DNA of 6,754 nt from a bacterium (GTDB lineage: Bacteria > Calditrichota > Calditrichia > RBG-13-44-9 > J042). This document shows positions 1 to 5,938 of this stretch, one piece after another; the first letter of the stretch is position 1; the number at the start of each line of letters is the position of its first letter. Location: assembly GCA_015494485.1 (NCBI GenBank), contig WGBF01000537.1, positions 1 through 6,754 on the forward strand, given 5' to 3'. The notes beneath the pieces were generated by a model. It saw only the letters and a program-made list of their open reading frames with translations, did no database searches and was not told the origin of the DNA. The translations under genes and the position numbers were made by a program.

Positions 1-700
1 GCAATTCCGGGGGAATGCGGATGGTAACGGAATACGGCCCGCTTTGCACCGCGGTACTGTCCGTAAAGCGCTGATTAATAGCCGCCACGATGCGCTGGGT
101 GGTGGTCAGGTCTTTTTCTTTTACCGAAAGTGCAATGGTGCTGTCCAGTTGAAAATGCCCGCCCAAGCCCACTTTCATCACCGCGCCACCGGGAATTTTA
201 CCCACCAGGGTGTGATTTTGCCGTACACCTCCGCCACCGGTGGTTTGGATGGAAAATCCACCCACGGTGATGGGTCCCTGCGCCATGGCCACCAGATTGC
301 CGGCGGCATCCACCAGCGGGGTCATCAGCAAAACGCCGCCTTCCAGGCTTTTGGCGTCTCCCATGGAAGAGATAGTCACTGTAAAACGGTCGCCTTTTTG
401 CGCAAACGCGGGTACTTCGGCGGTCACCATTACCGCTGCCACATTGCGCAACCGAAGTTGTCGCTGGTTAATGCTGCTTACATTAATACCGAAACGCTGG
501 AGCATGTTCACCACCGATTGGGTGGTAAACCGGGTGCGCCGGGTATCGCCGGTTCCGTTCAGGCCGGTAACCAGTCCATAGCCAACATACTGGCGGACGT
601 CCATTCCCTGAACGGAGGTTAAATCCTTGATGCGAACCTGCGCAAACACAAACGTGGTTGCAAGCAGGATGAGTGTTGTAACGTAAAATAATCGTTTCAT
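1..700 (-). CDS. flgI: FlgI, flagellar P-ring protein (3' part cut by window edge)
   Basis: Periplasmic subunit of the P ring, the bushing that surrounds the flagellar rod at the peptidoglycan layer. Reading left from the ATG at 700, 233 codons stay open to the window edge, against about 365 for a full precursor, so roughly the last third is missing. Residues 1-20 form a signal peptide (MKRLF, hydrophobic core, VFA) with likely cleavage before Gln21. The mature start carries the family signature VRIKDLTSVQG, then YGLVTGLNGTGD, followed by FlgI-type text such as LRNVAAVMVTAE and MGDAKSLEGG. It lies 16 nt after flgH and has its own ribosome binding site AAGGA at 707-711, about 6 nt before the ATG. 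It is the last gene visible in the operon and is expected to depend on FlgA, encoded two genes upstream, for assembly. Identity is secure; only the C-terminus is unseen. Confidence 0.96.
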   Translation of the reverse strand, partial: MKRLFYVTTLILLATTFVFAQVRIKDLTSVQGMDVRQYVGYGLVTGLNGTGDTRRTRFTTQSVVNMLQRFGINVSSINQRQLRLRNVAAVMVTAEVPAFAQKGDRFTVTISSMGDAKSLEGGVLLMTPLVDAAGNLVAMAQGPITVGGFSIQTTGGGGVRQNHTLVGKIPGGAVMKVGLGGHFQLDSTIALSVKEKDLTTTQRIVAAINQRFTDSTAVQSGPYSVTIRIPPEL

Positions 701-716
701 GGCATTTCCTTGCTGC

Positions 717-1295
717 TTAGAAAATCCACTGGAGCAATCGGGTTAAAATGCCTGCCCGCTGACCGCGGGACACTTCGCCCTTGCCCTTGTACACAATATG
801 GGCGTCGTAAATGTTGTAGGAATAAACGGTATTGTCCGCCTGAATATCCTGCGGACGAACGGCCCCTTTCAAAATGTACACTTCTTTTTCATTGTTGATT
901 TCGATGACCCGACTGCCTTCAATGAGAAAATCACCGGCTTCATTCCGCCCCACTATCCGGGCGGCAATTTTGGCCCGCAGTACTCCCCGTTTGGTGGTGC
1001 GGCCGTAGCCTCTAAAATCGTTCTGCAGGCGTCCGGAAACATTTAATCCCGGAAATGCCTGCAACACACCGGCACCCCCATCGACGCCAATGGCATGGGT
1101 GGACTGTTTCCGGGTATCGGTGCGGGCATCATTGTCGGCTTCGGAAAATTCCATGACCAGGACGGTAATTCCCTGTCCCACTTTATTGGATTTGACATCC
1201 GTAAACAGGCTAACATCCACGCCTTTTTCCTGAGCAAAGAGGTGTATAATTCCGGCTAAAAGCATTAAGGGAATGAAAATGGGTAACCGTTTCAT
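717..1295 (-). CDS. flgH: FlgH, flagellar L-ring protein (no lipobox cysteine)
   Basis: Subunit of the L ring, the outer-membrane bushing of the flagellar basal body. The chosen start gives 192 aa, somewhat short against about 230 for the enterobacterial protein. Family text is clear: SLFTDVKSNKVGQGITVLV near residues 29-47 (the usual 'GD.L.I.' region), then RGVLRAKIAARIV, GDFLIEGSRVIEINNE (about 121-136), LKGAVRPQDI, the NTVYSYNIYDAHIVYKGKG stretch, and a C-terminal GILTRLLQWIF. Most studied FlgH proteins are lipoproteins with Cys at the mature N-terminus. Here residues 1-21 look like an ordinary signal peptide ending LFA, with Gln22 next and no Cys nearby. A longer open frame reaches 1391, but the extension lies inside flgA, while the ATG at 1295 has a GGGGGAG site 8 nt upstream and overlaps the flgA stop as ATGA. 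Translational coupling to flgA is therefore likely. Confidence 0.93.
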   Translation of the reverse strand: MKRLPIFIPLMLLAGIIHLFAQEKGVDVSLFTDVKSNKVGQGITVLVMEFSEADNDARTDTRKQSTHAIGVDGGAGVLQAFPGLNVSGRLQNDFRGYGRTTKRGVLRAKIAARIVGRNEAGDFLIEGSRVIEINNEKEVYILKGAVRPQDIQADNTVYSYNIYDAHIVYKGKGEVSRGQRAGILTRLLQWIF

Positions 1296-2029
1296 GGTAT
1301 AATCTCCCCCGTTAAGGATTGTATTACAGCAGTGTGGTCGCCTGTTACTGTTGCCTGCAGGCGTTTCCGCGTATCCGGTAAAATAAACCAAATCGTTTCG
1401 CCGTAGCCGGCATCGCGCAGGGCTTTGGCAATCAGTTTAATTTCAATCACACCCCGGCGGAAAATGAGCGTTGCGTTTTCGCCCCGGCGAATGAGTAGCG
1501 ACTGGCGTACGTCCTGGGCTGTCAGGATTTTCCCTGCCGGTAAATTGCGCCGGGCAAACAGCGGTTGAGACGGTTTGGTGGAAATGGGCTCGCCGTTTAA
1601 AAATGTGGTTTCCTTTTGTACTTCCGTTAACACGCCGGGTGGAATGGGATTTCCGCGAGGTACATCGGCAGTTAAAACAACCACGGGTTGAAAGGTGCGA
1701 ATGCGGGCACTCAGGGTGCGCCGACGGATTAGCCGGCCGTTGGCGTATGCCTGAAAGTGAAACACCACGTTTCCACGAAGGGTGCCGGATTTTGCCACAG
1801 AAACCGCAATGGAATCCACATTTTGCTCCACAGTCCAGTCCGTGAGGGGTGAAATGAATTCCAGTTGGTACTGAATCCCCGTTCCGGCAAACGCCTGTTG
1901 AACAAACGTTTCCAGTTGATGGCGCAATTGGTGTGCGGAGATGGTTCTGGTAAAGCGACTGGCAGCCAGAGCAGAAGTTGCCACCAGAAGAAGTCCTACC
2001 GCGAGCCACTGTAAATTACGGGATTTCAT
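1292..2029 (-). CDS. flgA: FlgA, P-ring assembly chaperone
   Basis: Periplasmic chaperone that helps FlgI polymerise into the P ring around the rod. The product is 245 aa, a little longer than the enterobacterial 219 aa. Residues 1-22 are a signal peptide (basic start, core VGLLLVATSA, cleavage after ALA). Residues 25-112 are a poorly conserved N-terminal region. Residues 115-178 form the SAF domain typical of FlgA: VVVLTADVPRGNPIP, then LFARRNLPAGKILTAQDV. The C-terminal beta domain follows with RRGENATLIFRRG and a small-residue GYGE segment, ending near ATVTGD. It starts 14 nt after flgG with only a weak GGTAG as ribosome binding site and ends in a 4-nt ATGA overlap with flgH. Its place between the rod gene flgG and the ring genes matches the flgF-G-A-H order known from several proteobacterial flagellar operons. 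Confidence 0.92.
   Translation of the reverse strand: MKSRNLQWLAVGLLLVATSALAASRFTRTISAHQLRHQLETFVQQAFAGTGIQYQLEFISPLTDWTVEQNVDSIAVSVAKSGTLRGNVVFHFQAYANGRLIRRRTLSARIRTFQPVVVLTADVPRGNPIPPGVLTEVQKETTFLNGEPISTKPSQPLFARRNLPAGKILTAQDVRQSLLIRRGENATLIFRRGVIEIKLIAKALRDAGYGETIWFILPDTRKRLQATVTGDHTAVIQSLTGEIIP
1304..1310 (-). promoter_or_regulatory. Ribosome binding site of flgH (decides the start)
   Basis: The minus strand reads GGGGGAG here, 8 nt before the ATG at 1295. It lies inside the last codons of flgA. Together with the signal peptide that begins at this ATG, it fixes the flgH start at 1295 rather than at the upstream in-frame start at 1391. Confidence 0.75.
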
Positions 2030-2043
2030 GCTGAACTACCGGT

Positions 2044-2829
2044 TTATTTCAACCGATTTTCAACCTCATACATGTTTTCAGCGGTTTTAATGGCTTTGGC
2101 GTTAATTTCGTACGCCCGTTGGGCTTCAATCATGCGCACCATTTCTTCCACCACGTCCACGTTGGATGTTTCCAGAAATCCCTGATGCAGGACGCCCAAA
2201 CCCTGCTCCCCGGGGGTGCCGTTAAACGGTTGCCCGGAGGCGACCGTTTCTTTGTACAGGTTTTGTCCCATGGATTCCAGTCCGGCCGGGTTCACAAAAC
2301 GAGCCAGTTCCAGTTGACCCACCGGGATGGGTTCCTTGTCGCCGTACACCAGCACTTCCACCGTCCCGTCCGGTCGGATAGTGATTTCCTGGGCATCTTC
2401 GGGAATGGTGAGTTCCGGTTCGATAATGTAGCCCTGGGAGGTTACCAGGGTACCATCGGCGGAGAGTTTAAACCCGCCGTCCCGGGTGTAGGCTTGTTGC
2501 CCATCCGGCAATCGTACCACAAAAAACCCGTCCCCCTGAATGGCCACATCCAGCGGATTTCCCGTTTCGGTAATTAAGCCCTGTTGAAAACTGCGCTGGG
2601 TGGCAGCCGCCTGCACACCATTCCCCAGTTCCAACCCAGTGGGGCGACTGGTAGCATTGGCAGTGGATTCCCCGGGTTTTTTCAGTTGGTCATAAAACAA
2701 GTCCTGAAATTCCAGGTCGGTCTTTTTAAACCCGGTGGTATTTACATTGGCCAGATTGTTGGCGATGACGTCAATATACAGTTTTTGAGCATTCATGCCG
2801 GATGCTGCAATGCGCAATACTTTATCCAT
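2044..2829 (-). CDS. flgG: FlgG, distal rod protein
   Basis: Subunit of the distal rod, the drive shaft crossing the P and L rings. It is exported by the flagellar type III system and so has no signal peptide. Its 261 aa match the usual 260-262. The N-terminal rod signature is present (GMNAQKLYIDVIANNLANVNT at about 11-31, where the ANNLANVNT core is diagnostic). The FlgG-type insert LFYDQLKKPG lies at about 44-53, followed by GNGVQAAATQRSFQQG and TGNPLDVAIQGDGFFVV at about 89-105. The C-terminal helix carries GFLETSNVDVVEEMVRMIEAQRAYE, the standard axial-protein tail motif. A strong ribosome binding site AGGAGGG at 2837-2843 lies 7 nt before the ATG, the best in the window, which fits a gene needed in about two dozen copies per flagellum. 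It follows flgF after 19 nt, and part of its DNA is nearly identical to flgF. Confidence 0.97.
   Translation of the reverse strand: MDKVLRIAASGMNAQKLYIDVIANNLANVNTTGFKKTDLEFQDLFYDQLKKPGESTANATSRPTGLELGNGVQAAATQRSFQQGLITETGNPLDVAIQGDGFFVVRLPDGQQAYTRDGGFKLSADGTLVTSQGYIIEPELTIPEDAQEITIRPDGTVEVLVYGDKEPIPVGQLELARFVNPAGLESMGQNLYKETVASGQPFNGTPGEQGLGVLHQGFLETSNVDVVEEMVRMIEAQRAYEINAKAIKTAENMYEVENRLK
2519..2562. repeat. 44-bp near-identical segment shared by flgG and flgF (flgG copy)
   Basis: Positions 2519-2562 match 3303-3346 (offset 784) at 42 of 44 bases, with the last 29 bases (2534-2562) identical. The segment encodes the GNPLDVAIQGDGFFV motif shared by both rod proteins. The identity extends through codon third positions, more than conserved protein sequence alone requires, as left by recent duplication, gene conversion or shared codon preference. 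Confidence 0.75.
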
Positions 2830-2836
2830 CGATTAA

Positions 2837-2843
2837 CCCTCCT
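2837..2843 (-). promoter_or_regulatory. Strong ribosome binding site of flgG
   Basis: The minus strand reads AGGAGGG, close to a perfect Shine-Dalgarno sequence, 7 nt before the flgG ATG. It sits in the 19-nt gap after flgF. The neighbours have weaker sites, so it may set flgG output above theirs. Confidence 0.7.
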
Positions 2844-2848
2844 GTTGG

Positions 2849-3568
2849 TTATCTGCGGCCAGCGCGGTTAAACAACTGACCAAGGGACTCATCCTGAGCC
2901 TTTGCGGATTTTTGAGCCAGTTCGAAATTGCGGTTGATATCAATTAAAGCAATCATTTCCGATAAGGGATTTACATTGCTGGTTTCAAGATGACCCGGTT
3001 GAACGAGTATCTCAGATGGATCCAGTTCCCGGTAATAGCTATTTGCGGCAGTGAACAGGGAATTGTTTAACGGCTGCAATGTTTCCGGGTTATTGAATAC
3101 CGCAATTCGTAACGTGCCCACCACTTTCCCGTTTACCAGAATTTCGCCGGATTGATTAATGGCCACCTCTTCACCGTTGGTAATTTGAATGACCCCCTGA
3201 GAGGTTAACACCGGCCAGCCGTTCTGGCTTACCAATTCCCCCTGTTCATTCAGGGTAAAATTGCCGTTTCGGGTAAACACTTCTCCTTCCGGCCCCTGAA
3301 GCACAAAAAAACCGTCTCCCTGAATGGCCACATCCAGCGGATTTCCGGTTTTCTTTAATGTTCCGCTTGAGAAATCAATGGTGGTTGTGCCAGGAACGCG
3401 ATTTTCATCGGTTGTTTCATCCAGCATGGCATCCAGCATTTTGGTGAACGAGATTTGGGTGCGTTTAAAACCGAGGGTATTGGCGTTGGCGAGGTTATTT
3501 GCCGCCACTTCAAGACGGCGTTGCTGAGCCAGCATCCCTGCCTTACTAACAAACAATCCTTTGAGCAT
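2849..3568 (-). CDS. flgF: FlgF, proximal rod protein
   Basis: Rod subunit thought to lie on the proximal side of FlgG, exported by the flagellar type III system. It has 239 aa (family usually about 240-250). The axial-protein start is present: SKAGMLAQQRRLEVAANNLANANT, with the core ANNLANANT at about 23-31. A GTLKKTGNPLDVAIQGDGFFVL block follows at about 69-90, then TRNGNFTLNEQGELV and a C-terminal GHLETSNVNPLSEMIALIDINRNFE. It is distinguished from FlgG by its shorter length, the missing LRQPG-like insert, and its position directly before a clear flgG. The ribosome binding site AAGGAAG at 3575-3581 overlaps the stop codon of the GAF gene upstream (11-nt gap), so its translation is probably tied to that gene. 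FlgF and FlgG are paralogues; which is which is secure from the FlgG-specific segments. Confidence 0.94.
   Translation of the reverse strand: MLKGLFVSKAGMLAQQRRLEVAANNLANANTLGFKRTQISFTKMLDAMLDETTDENRVPGTTTIDFSSGTLKKTGNPLDVAIQGDGFFVLQGPEGEVFTRNGNFTLNEQGELVSQNGWPVLTSQGVIQITNGEEVAINQSGEILVNGKVVGTLRIAVFNNPETLQPLNNSLFTAANSYYRELDPSEILVQPGHLETSNVNPLSEMIALIDINRNFELAQKSAKAQDESLGQLFNRAGRR
3303..3346. repeat. 44-bp near-identical segment shared by flgF and flgG (flgF copy)
   Basis: Direct-repeat partner of 2519-2562, in the same orientation. The only differences are at 3311 (against 2527) and 3317 (against 2533). It lies inside flgF at codons for about residues 75-89. Homologous pairing between the copies would delete 784 bp and fuse flgF to flgG in frame, since 784 less the offset of gene frames keeps the same motif aligned at protein level. 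Confidence 0.75.
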
Positions 3569-3579
3569 CCTACTCTTCC

Positions 3580-4104
3580 TTATAGGTTTATGTGAGTCCG
3601 AACCTTCGAATCAATCCATTGATTCTTTATAAGCAACTGGCCGATAAGGCCGCCAAATAAATCCAATAGCACAATTTCTTTTCGGCTAAATACCTGGGGT
3701 TCATACGAGCCACAAATGATAACCCCGGTTAAAAAGCCGTTCATTATTATCGGAACGCCACCGAGCGAGTTAACCTCTTTTTTTTGAATTGCTTTTTTCA
3801 CGTCATGAAGCGGAGAGGAATACCATAGCGGCCGGTGTAACGTGGCAATGCGTCGAACGTTTCCTTTGCCACTAAGAAAATTAATTATTTCCATCATGGA
3901 ATTGGGTGAACCGAAGTTGTACCGTAATAAAAGGGTATGGTTTTCATAATCAAATTCGTACACCGAAAGCAAATCAATCGGGAACACGGAGCGCAAAATG
4001 GCTGGAATGCGCTCATAAACGGCATCAAAATAATCATGTTTCTTCTGAATGAGACGGTGAAGCTCCATAATGGCAGAAAATACATGTTGACGATTATAGG
4101 CCAT
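3580..4104 (-). CDS. Small GAF-domain protein, function unknown
   Basis: A 174-aa soluble protein made of a single GAF-like domain. An N-terminal helix (about 5-40, FSAIMELHRLIQKKHDYFDAV) leads into beta-strand IDLLSVYEFD (about 43-52), a loop and helix with FLSGKGNVRRIATLHRPLWY (about 76-95), and the typical final strands VNSLGGVPIIMNGFLTGVIICG (about 111-132) with a closing helix EIVLLDLFGGLIGQLL. GAF domains bind small ligands such as cyclic nucleotides or form dimer interfaces; no ligand can be assigned here. No effector domain is attached. The open frame extends upstream to 4296, but that extension lies within the HDOD gene. The ATG at 4104 overlaps the HDOD stop as TAATG, a classic coupling arrangement. 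It ends 11 nt before flgF. It probably works with the HDOD protein, since the two domains also occur joined in one polypeptide in other bacteria. Confidence 0.75.
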   Translation of the reverse strand: MAYNRQHVFSAIMELHRLIQKKHDYFDAVYERIPAILRSVFPIDLLSVYEFDYENHTLLLRYNFGSPNSMMEIINFLSGKGNVRRIATLHRPLWYSSPLHDVKKAIQKKEVNSLGGVPIIMNGFLTGVIICGSYEPQVFSRKEIVLLDLFGGLIGQLLIKNQWIDSKVRTHINL

Positions 4105-5015
4105 TATTCGTCCGTTCGTGTTTGTTTTAACTTTTGGACAAAGGCATCCGCTTCTTCCATTCGCAAATCTACAAATTGAATGAGATCCTTGACCTGTAAG
4201 GATTTTAGTGACGGATACGTGTCCGTAATATGATGCCACAATTCGGTGTTTTCGATGGAGATGGTTACCGGGGTTACTTCCAGGGTGTTCCCCCATAACC
4301 GGGCGAATTCGTTGGCAATATGTATGAAGGTATTAATGGGATTGGTAGTGATGGTTTCTTCGTCCAGATTATGGTGGTTTAAAATAACATCTTTCAGGGT
4401 ATCCGGTAAGTTCCACTTTTCCGCAATCCAGTATCCCGCTTCGGTATGGGTAAAATTCAAATGGCTTACTTCTGCCGTCAGGAGGTCCAATTGGTGTTCA
4501 TGGGCAATGGCAAAAATGTGGCGGTAATGCTCCGGGAAATATAATTGAATAACCAGACGGCCAATGTCGTGCAAAAGTCCTGCGGTGTAAACGGTACGTT
4601 TTTGGGGTAAAGTGGCTAAGGATGCCAGGGCATATCCCAGCCGTGCTGTGCCAATGCTGTGTTGCCAGAAAAGCTGATAGTCAAAAAAATCATTTTCGTG
4701 GATATTGTAAAAGATGCTGTAAACGCTGTCCGCAAATACGATGGTTTGAATTTCGTCCAATCCCAGTATCACCAGTGCTTGATGAAGGTCGTCAATGCTG
4801 TTGGGCAGACCGTAGAAGCCGCTGTTGACAATTTTTAACATCTGTGCCACAAGGGGTGGATCTTCCTGAATAATCTGGGCAATGCGCTTGAATTCCACAT
4901 CGGGTTCATCCAGATAGGACATGAGTTGCACGATTACATGGGGAAGGGTAGGAAGATCGGTAATGGTTTCCAGTTCTTTGCGAATATCCAGTTGTTCATT
5001 TACGGAAGAATTCAT
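4104..5015 (-). CDS. HDOD-domain protein, probable signalling/motility regulator
   Basis: A 303-aa cytoplasmic protein with an HDOD domain over about residues 12-215, in the HD phosphohydrolase superfamily. Family landmarks: LPTLPHVIVQLMSYLDEPDVEFKRIAQII (about 21-49), EDPPLVAQMLKIVNSGFYGLP (51-71), and the LHQALVILGLDEIQTIV helix (77-93). Histidines that would fit an HD metal site are present: His119, the His149-Asp150 pair in LLHDIGRL, His190 and His214/215, with Asn235 where catalytic HD enzymes often have Asp. Whether it is an enzyme or only a scaffold cannot be told from sequence. The C-terminal 60-70 residues match nothing I recognise. HDOD proteins have been linked to motility in Campylobacter and Xanthomonas, which agrees with this setting. 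It overlaps the lipoprotein stop by ATGA, has GGAGAT at 5025-5030 as ribosome binding site, and its own stop overlaps the GAF start. Confidence 0.88.
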   Translation of the reverse strand: MNSSVNEQLDIRKELETITDLPTLPHVIVQLMSYLDEPDVEFKRIAQIIQEDPPLVAQMLKIVNSGFYGLPNSIDDLHQALVILGLDEIQTIVFADSVYSIFYNIHENDFFDYQLFWQHSIGTARLGYALASLATLPQKRTVYTAGLLHDIGRLVIQLYFPEHYRHIFAIAHEHQLDLLTAEVSHLNFTHTEAGYWIAEKWNLPDTLKDVILNHHNLDEETITTNPINTFIHIANEFARLWGNTLEVTPVTISIENTELWHHITDTYPSLKSLQVKDLIQFVDLRMEEADAFVQKLKQTRTDE

Positions 5016-5617
5016 TCTTTTTTAATCTCCATTTCTTTTTCCAGGATTTTGATGATGTTAAAGAAAAGATGCTGGTACGCTTGCTGTTGGAGTCGGGCAT
5101 ATTCCGGCGCGGATATTTGCAGGTCCGGGTGGTTTTTATCCAAACCGGTAAATTGAACCCCGCCTTTTTTGGCAGCAACGCCTTCCACTTCCCGAATGGT
5201 TTGCCATTTCCGTTCTTTCCGATTGTAAAGCAAAATTTCTGCTTTAACGGTGACTTCATTTTTGGGAAGGTAAGCAACAGCCGGAATATGCTTTCCCGCG
5301 GTTGTCTGTTGTGTTTCGGTTAAAAACCGTCCGGTTAAAATAAATTGGACTGAGGAATCGCCCAGTTGGTGCAGGGTGTTTAAATCAGCAACCATGGGTT
5401 GGGAGGAAAGAGGTATTACATTAAAACTACCGCTGGTAATAAGCGTTCGCTGTAACTGCTGGTTCAGGTACGCCGGGTCTGGACTCAAATTTTCGGAAAG
5501 AAAGGGAACAAAGCCCAACGGTTGGACTTCGGTGGCTATTTTACGGCTTCCACCGCAATGGAGGAACGTGGCAATAAGAATGAACAGTACCGTAACGAAC
5601 AAAAACCGCTGTGTCAT
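5012..5617 (-). CDS. Putative lipoprotein, CsgG/FlgO-like fold suspected
   Basis: A 201-aa exported protein. Residues 1-20 form a lipoprotein-type signal (MTQR, long hydrophobic core) ending FLHC, so Cys21 would be lipidated; His at -1 is atypical of a lipobox. The mature part reads like an alternating alpha/beta domain: strand LGFVPF (34-39), helix YLNQQLQRTLITSG (50-63), strand FNVIPL, strand VQFILTGRFLTE (90-101), long strand VTVKAEILLYNRKERKWQTIREVEG (122-146), and a C-terminal helix with coiled-coil character (172-200). This pattern recalls the CsgG/TolB N-terminal/FlgO-type fold of outer-membrane-associated lipoproteins, some of which serve flagella in Vibrio. That link is inferred from pattern, not from a clear family motif. 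A strong AAGGAGAT at 5623-5630 precedes the ATG. It overlaps both neighbours by ATGA. Envelope location beside the L and P ring genes suggests a basal-body accessory role. Confidence 0.7.
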   Translation of the reverse strand: MTQRFLFVTVLFILIATFLHCGGSRKIATEVQPLGFVPFLSENLSPDPAYLNQQLQRTLITSGSFNVIPLSSQPMVADLNTLHQLGDSSVQFILTGRFLTETQQTTAGKHIPAVAYLPKNEVTVKAEILLYNRKERKWQTIREVEGVAAKKGGVQFTGLDKNHPDLQISAPEYARLQQQAYQHLFFNIIKILEKEMEIKKE

Positions 5618-5880
5618 TTGGGATCTCCTTCCAGATTGACAACAAAAGCGTAAATTTCCGCAACGACCTGATACACCACCGGTGGAACGGGCTCCCCAAC
5701 GGGCAGTTGCACCAAAAAATCCACCAGGGTTTTGTTTTGTACCAACGGAAGCTGATGTTCCCTGGCCAATTGAATAATTTTCCGGGCGATTTCTCCCCGT
5801 CCGGTTGCCACGATGCGGGGAGCGGGATCATCCCCGGGATGATACGCCAGCGCCACAGCCTTTTGGTGTTTCGTTTCCAT
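5614..5880 (-). CDS. Stand-alone FlhB C-terminal-domain protein (FlhX/FhlB type)
   Basis: An 88-aa soluble protein that matches the cytoplasmic C-terminal domain of FlhB, the substrate-specificity switch of the flagellar export gate. The typical text is present: KAVALAYHPGDDPAPRIVATGRG (about 7-29), then IARKIIQLAREHQLPLVQNKTLVDFLVQL, and GEPVPPVVYQVVAEIYAFVVNL at the end. The NPTH autocleavage motif and the membrane part of FlhB are absent, so it resembles the product left after FlhB self-cleavage. Small homologues of this kind are known; the Helicobacter pylori one (HP1575, FlhX) can stand in for the missing FlhB C-terminus. The ATG at 5880 is chosen because the family begins just before the KAVAL strand. 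A GTG at 5955 in the same frame would add 25 residues but overlaps the probable promoter and has no ribosome binding site; the ATG site is also weak. It ends in an ATGA overlap with the lipoprotein gene. Confidence 0.85.
   Translation of the reverse strand: METKHQKAVALAYHPGDDPAPRIVATGRGEIARKIIQLAREHQLPLVQNKTLVDFLVQLPVGEPVPPVVYQVVAEIYAFVVNLEGDPK
5623..5630 (-). promoter_or_regulatory. Strong ribosome binding site of the lipoprotein gene
   Basis: The minus strand reads AAGGAGAT, 5 nt before the ATG at 5617, inside the last codons of the FlhB-like gene. It supports 5617 as the lipoprotein start and shows that this gene is translated well in its own right despite the ATGA overlap. Confidence 0.7.
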
Positions 5881-5912
5881 TTTCGATGCATGCGTTCCGT
5901 TCAGATAAAGTA

Positions 5913-5938
5913 TTATCGGCAGGAACTGAAAAACTAAA
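5913..5938 (-). promoter_or_regulatory. Sigma-28 (FliA)-type flagellar promoter candidate
   Basis: In the 77-nt gap between the receiver gene and the FlhB-like gene, the minus strand has GCCGATAA at 5913-5920, a perfect match to the enterobacterial sigma-28 -10 element. Ten nt upstream is TTTAGTTT at 5931-5938, 6 of 8 matches to the -35 consensus TAAAGTTT; the usual spacer is 11. Transcription would start near 5905-5907 and leave a leader of about 25 nt before the ATG at 5880. It would give the accessory block and rod/ring genes their own entry point. By chance an 8-mer match is expected about 0.2 times in both strands of this window, so position and orientation carry much of the weight. Confidence 0.55.

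Noticed and set aside
44..622. Long plus-strand open frame of 192 codons
   Set aside because: It is the opposite-strand shadow of flgI; the His/Gly-rich translation resembles no protein.
1296..1391. Upstream extension of flgH
   Set aside because: It overlaps flgA, places the signal peptide internally, and the ATG at 1295 has a good ribosome binding site.
1443..2009. Minus-strand open frame of 188 codons overlapping flgA
   Set aside because: Shadow frame of flgA; Cys/His/Arg-rich text without domain features.
3640..3647. A second perfect GCCGATAA, on the plus strand
   Set aside because: It lies inside the GAF gene, antisense to every gene here, encodes part of the LIGQ codons, and the sequence 11 nt upstream (GATTCTTT) matches only 4 of 8 of the -35 consensus. 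It shows that the 8-mer alone is not proof of a promoter.
3639..3651. GGCC-GATAA-GGCC hairpin near the end of the GAF gene
   Set aside because: Only four base pairs and no T-run after it; not a credible terminator inside a coding region.
4105..4296. Upstream extension of the GAF gene
   Set aside because: It lies wholly within the HDOD gene in another frame and has no domain-like sequence; the TAATG start at 4104 is better.
5904..5917. Inverted repeat GATAA-N4-TTATC overlapping the putative -10 region
   Set aside because: A 5-bp arm in AT-rich DNA is expected by chance; no second copy supports an operator.
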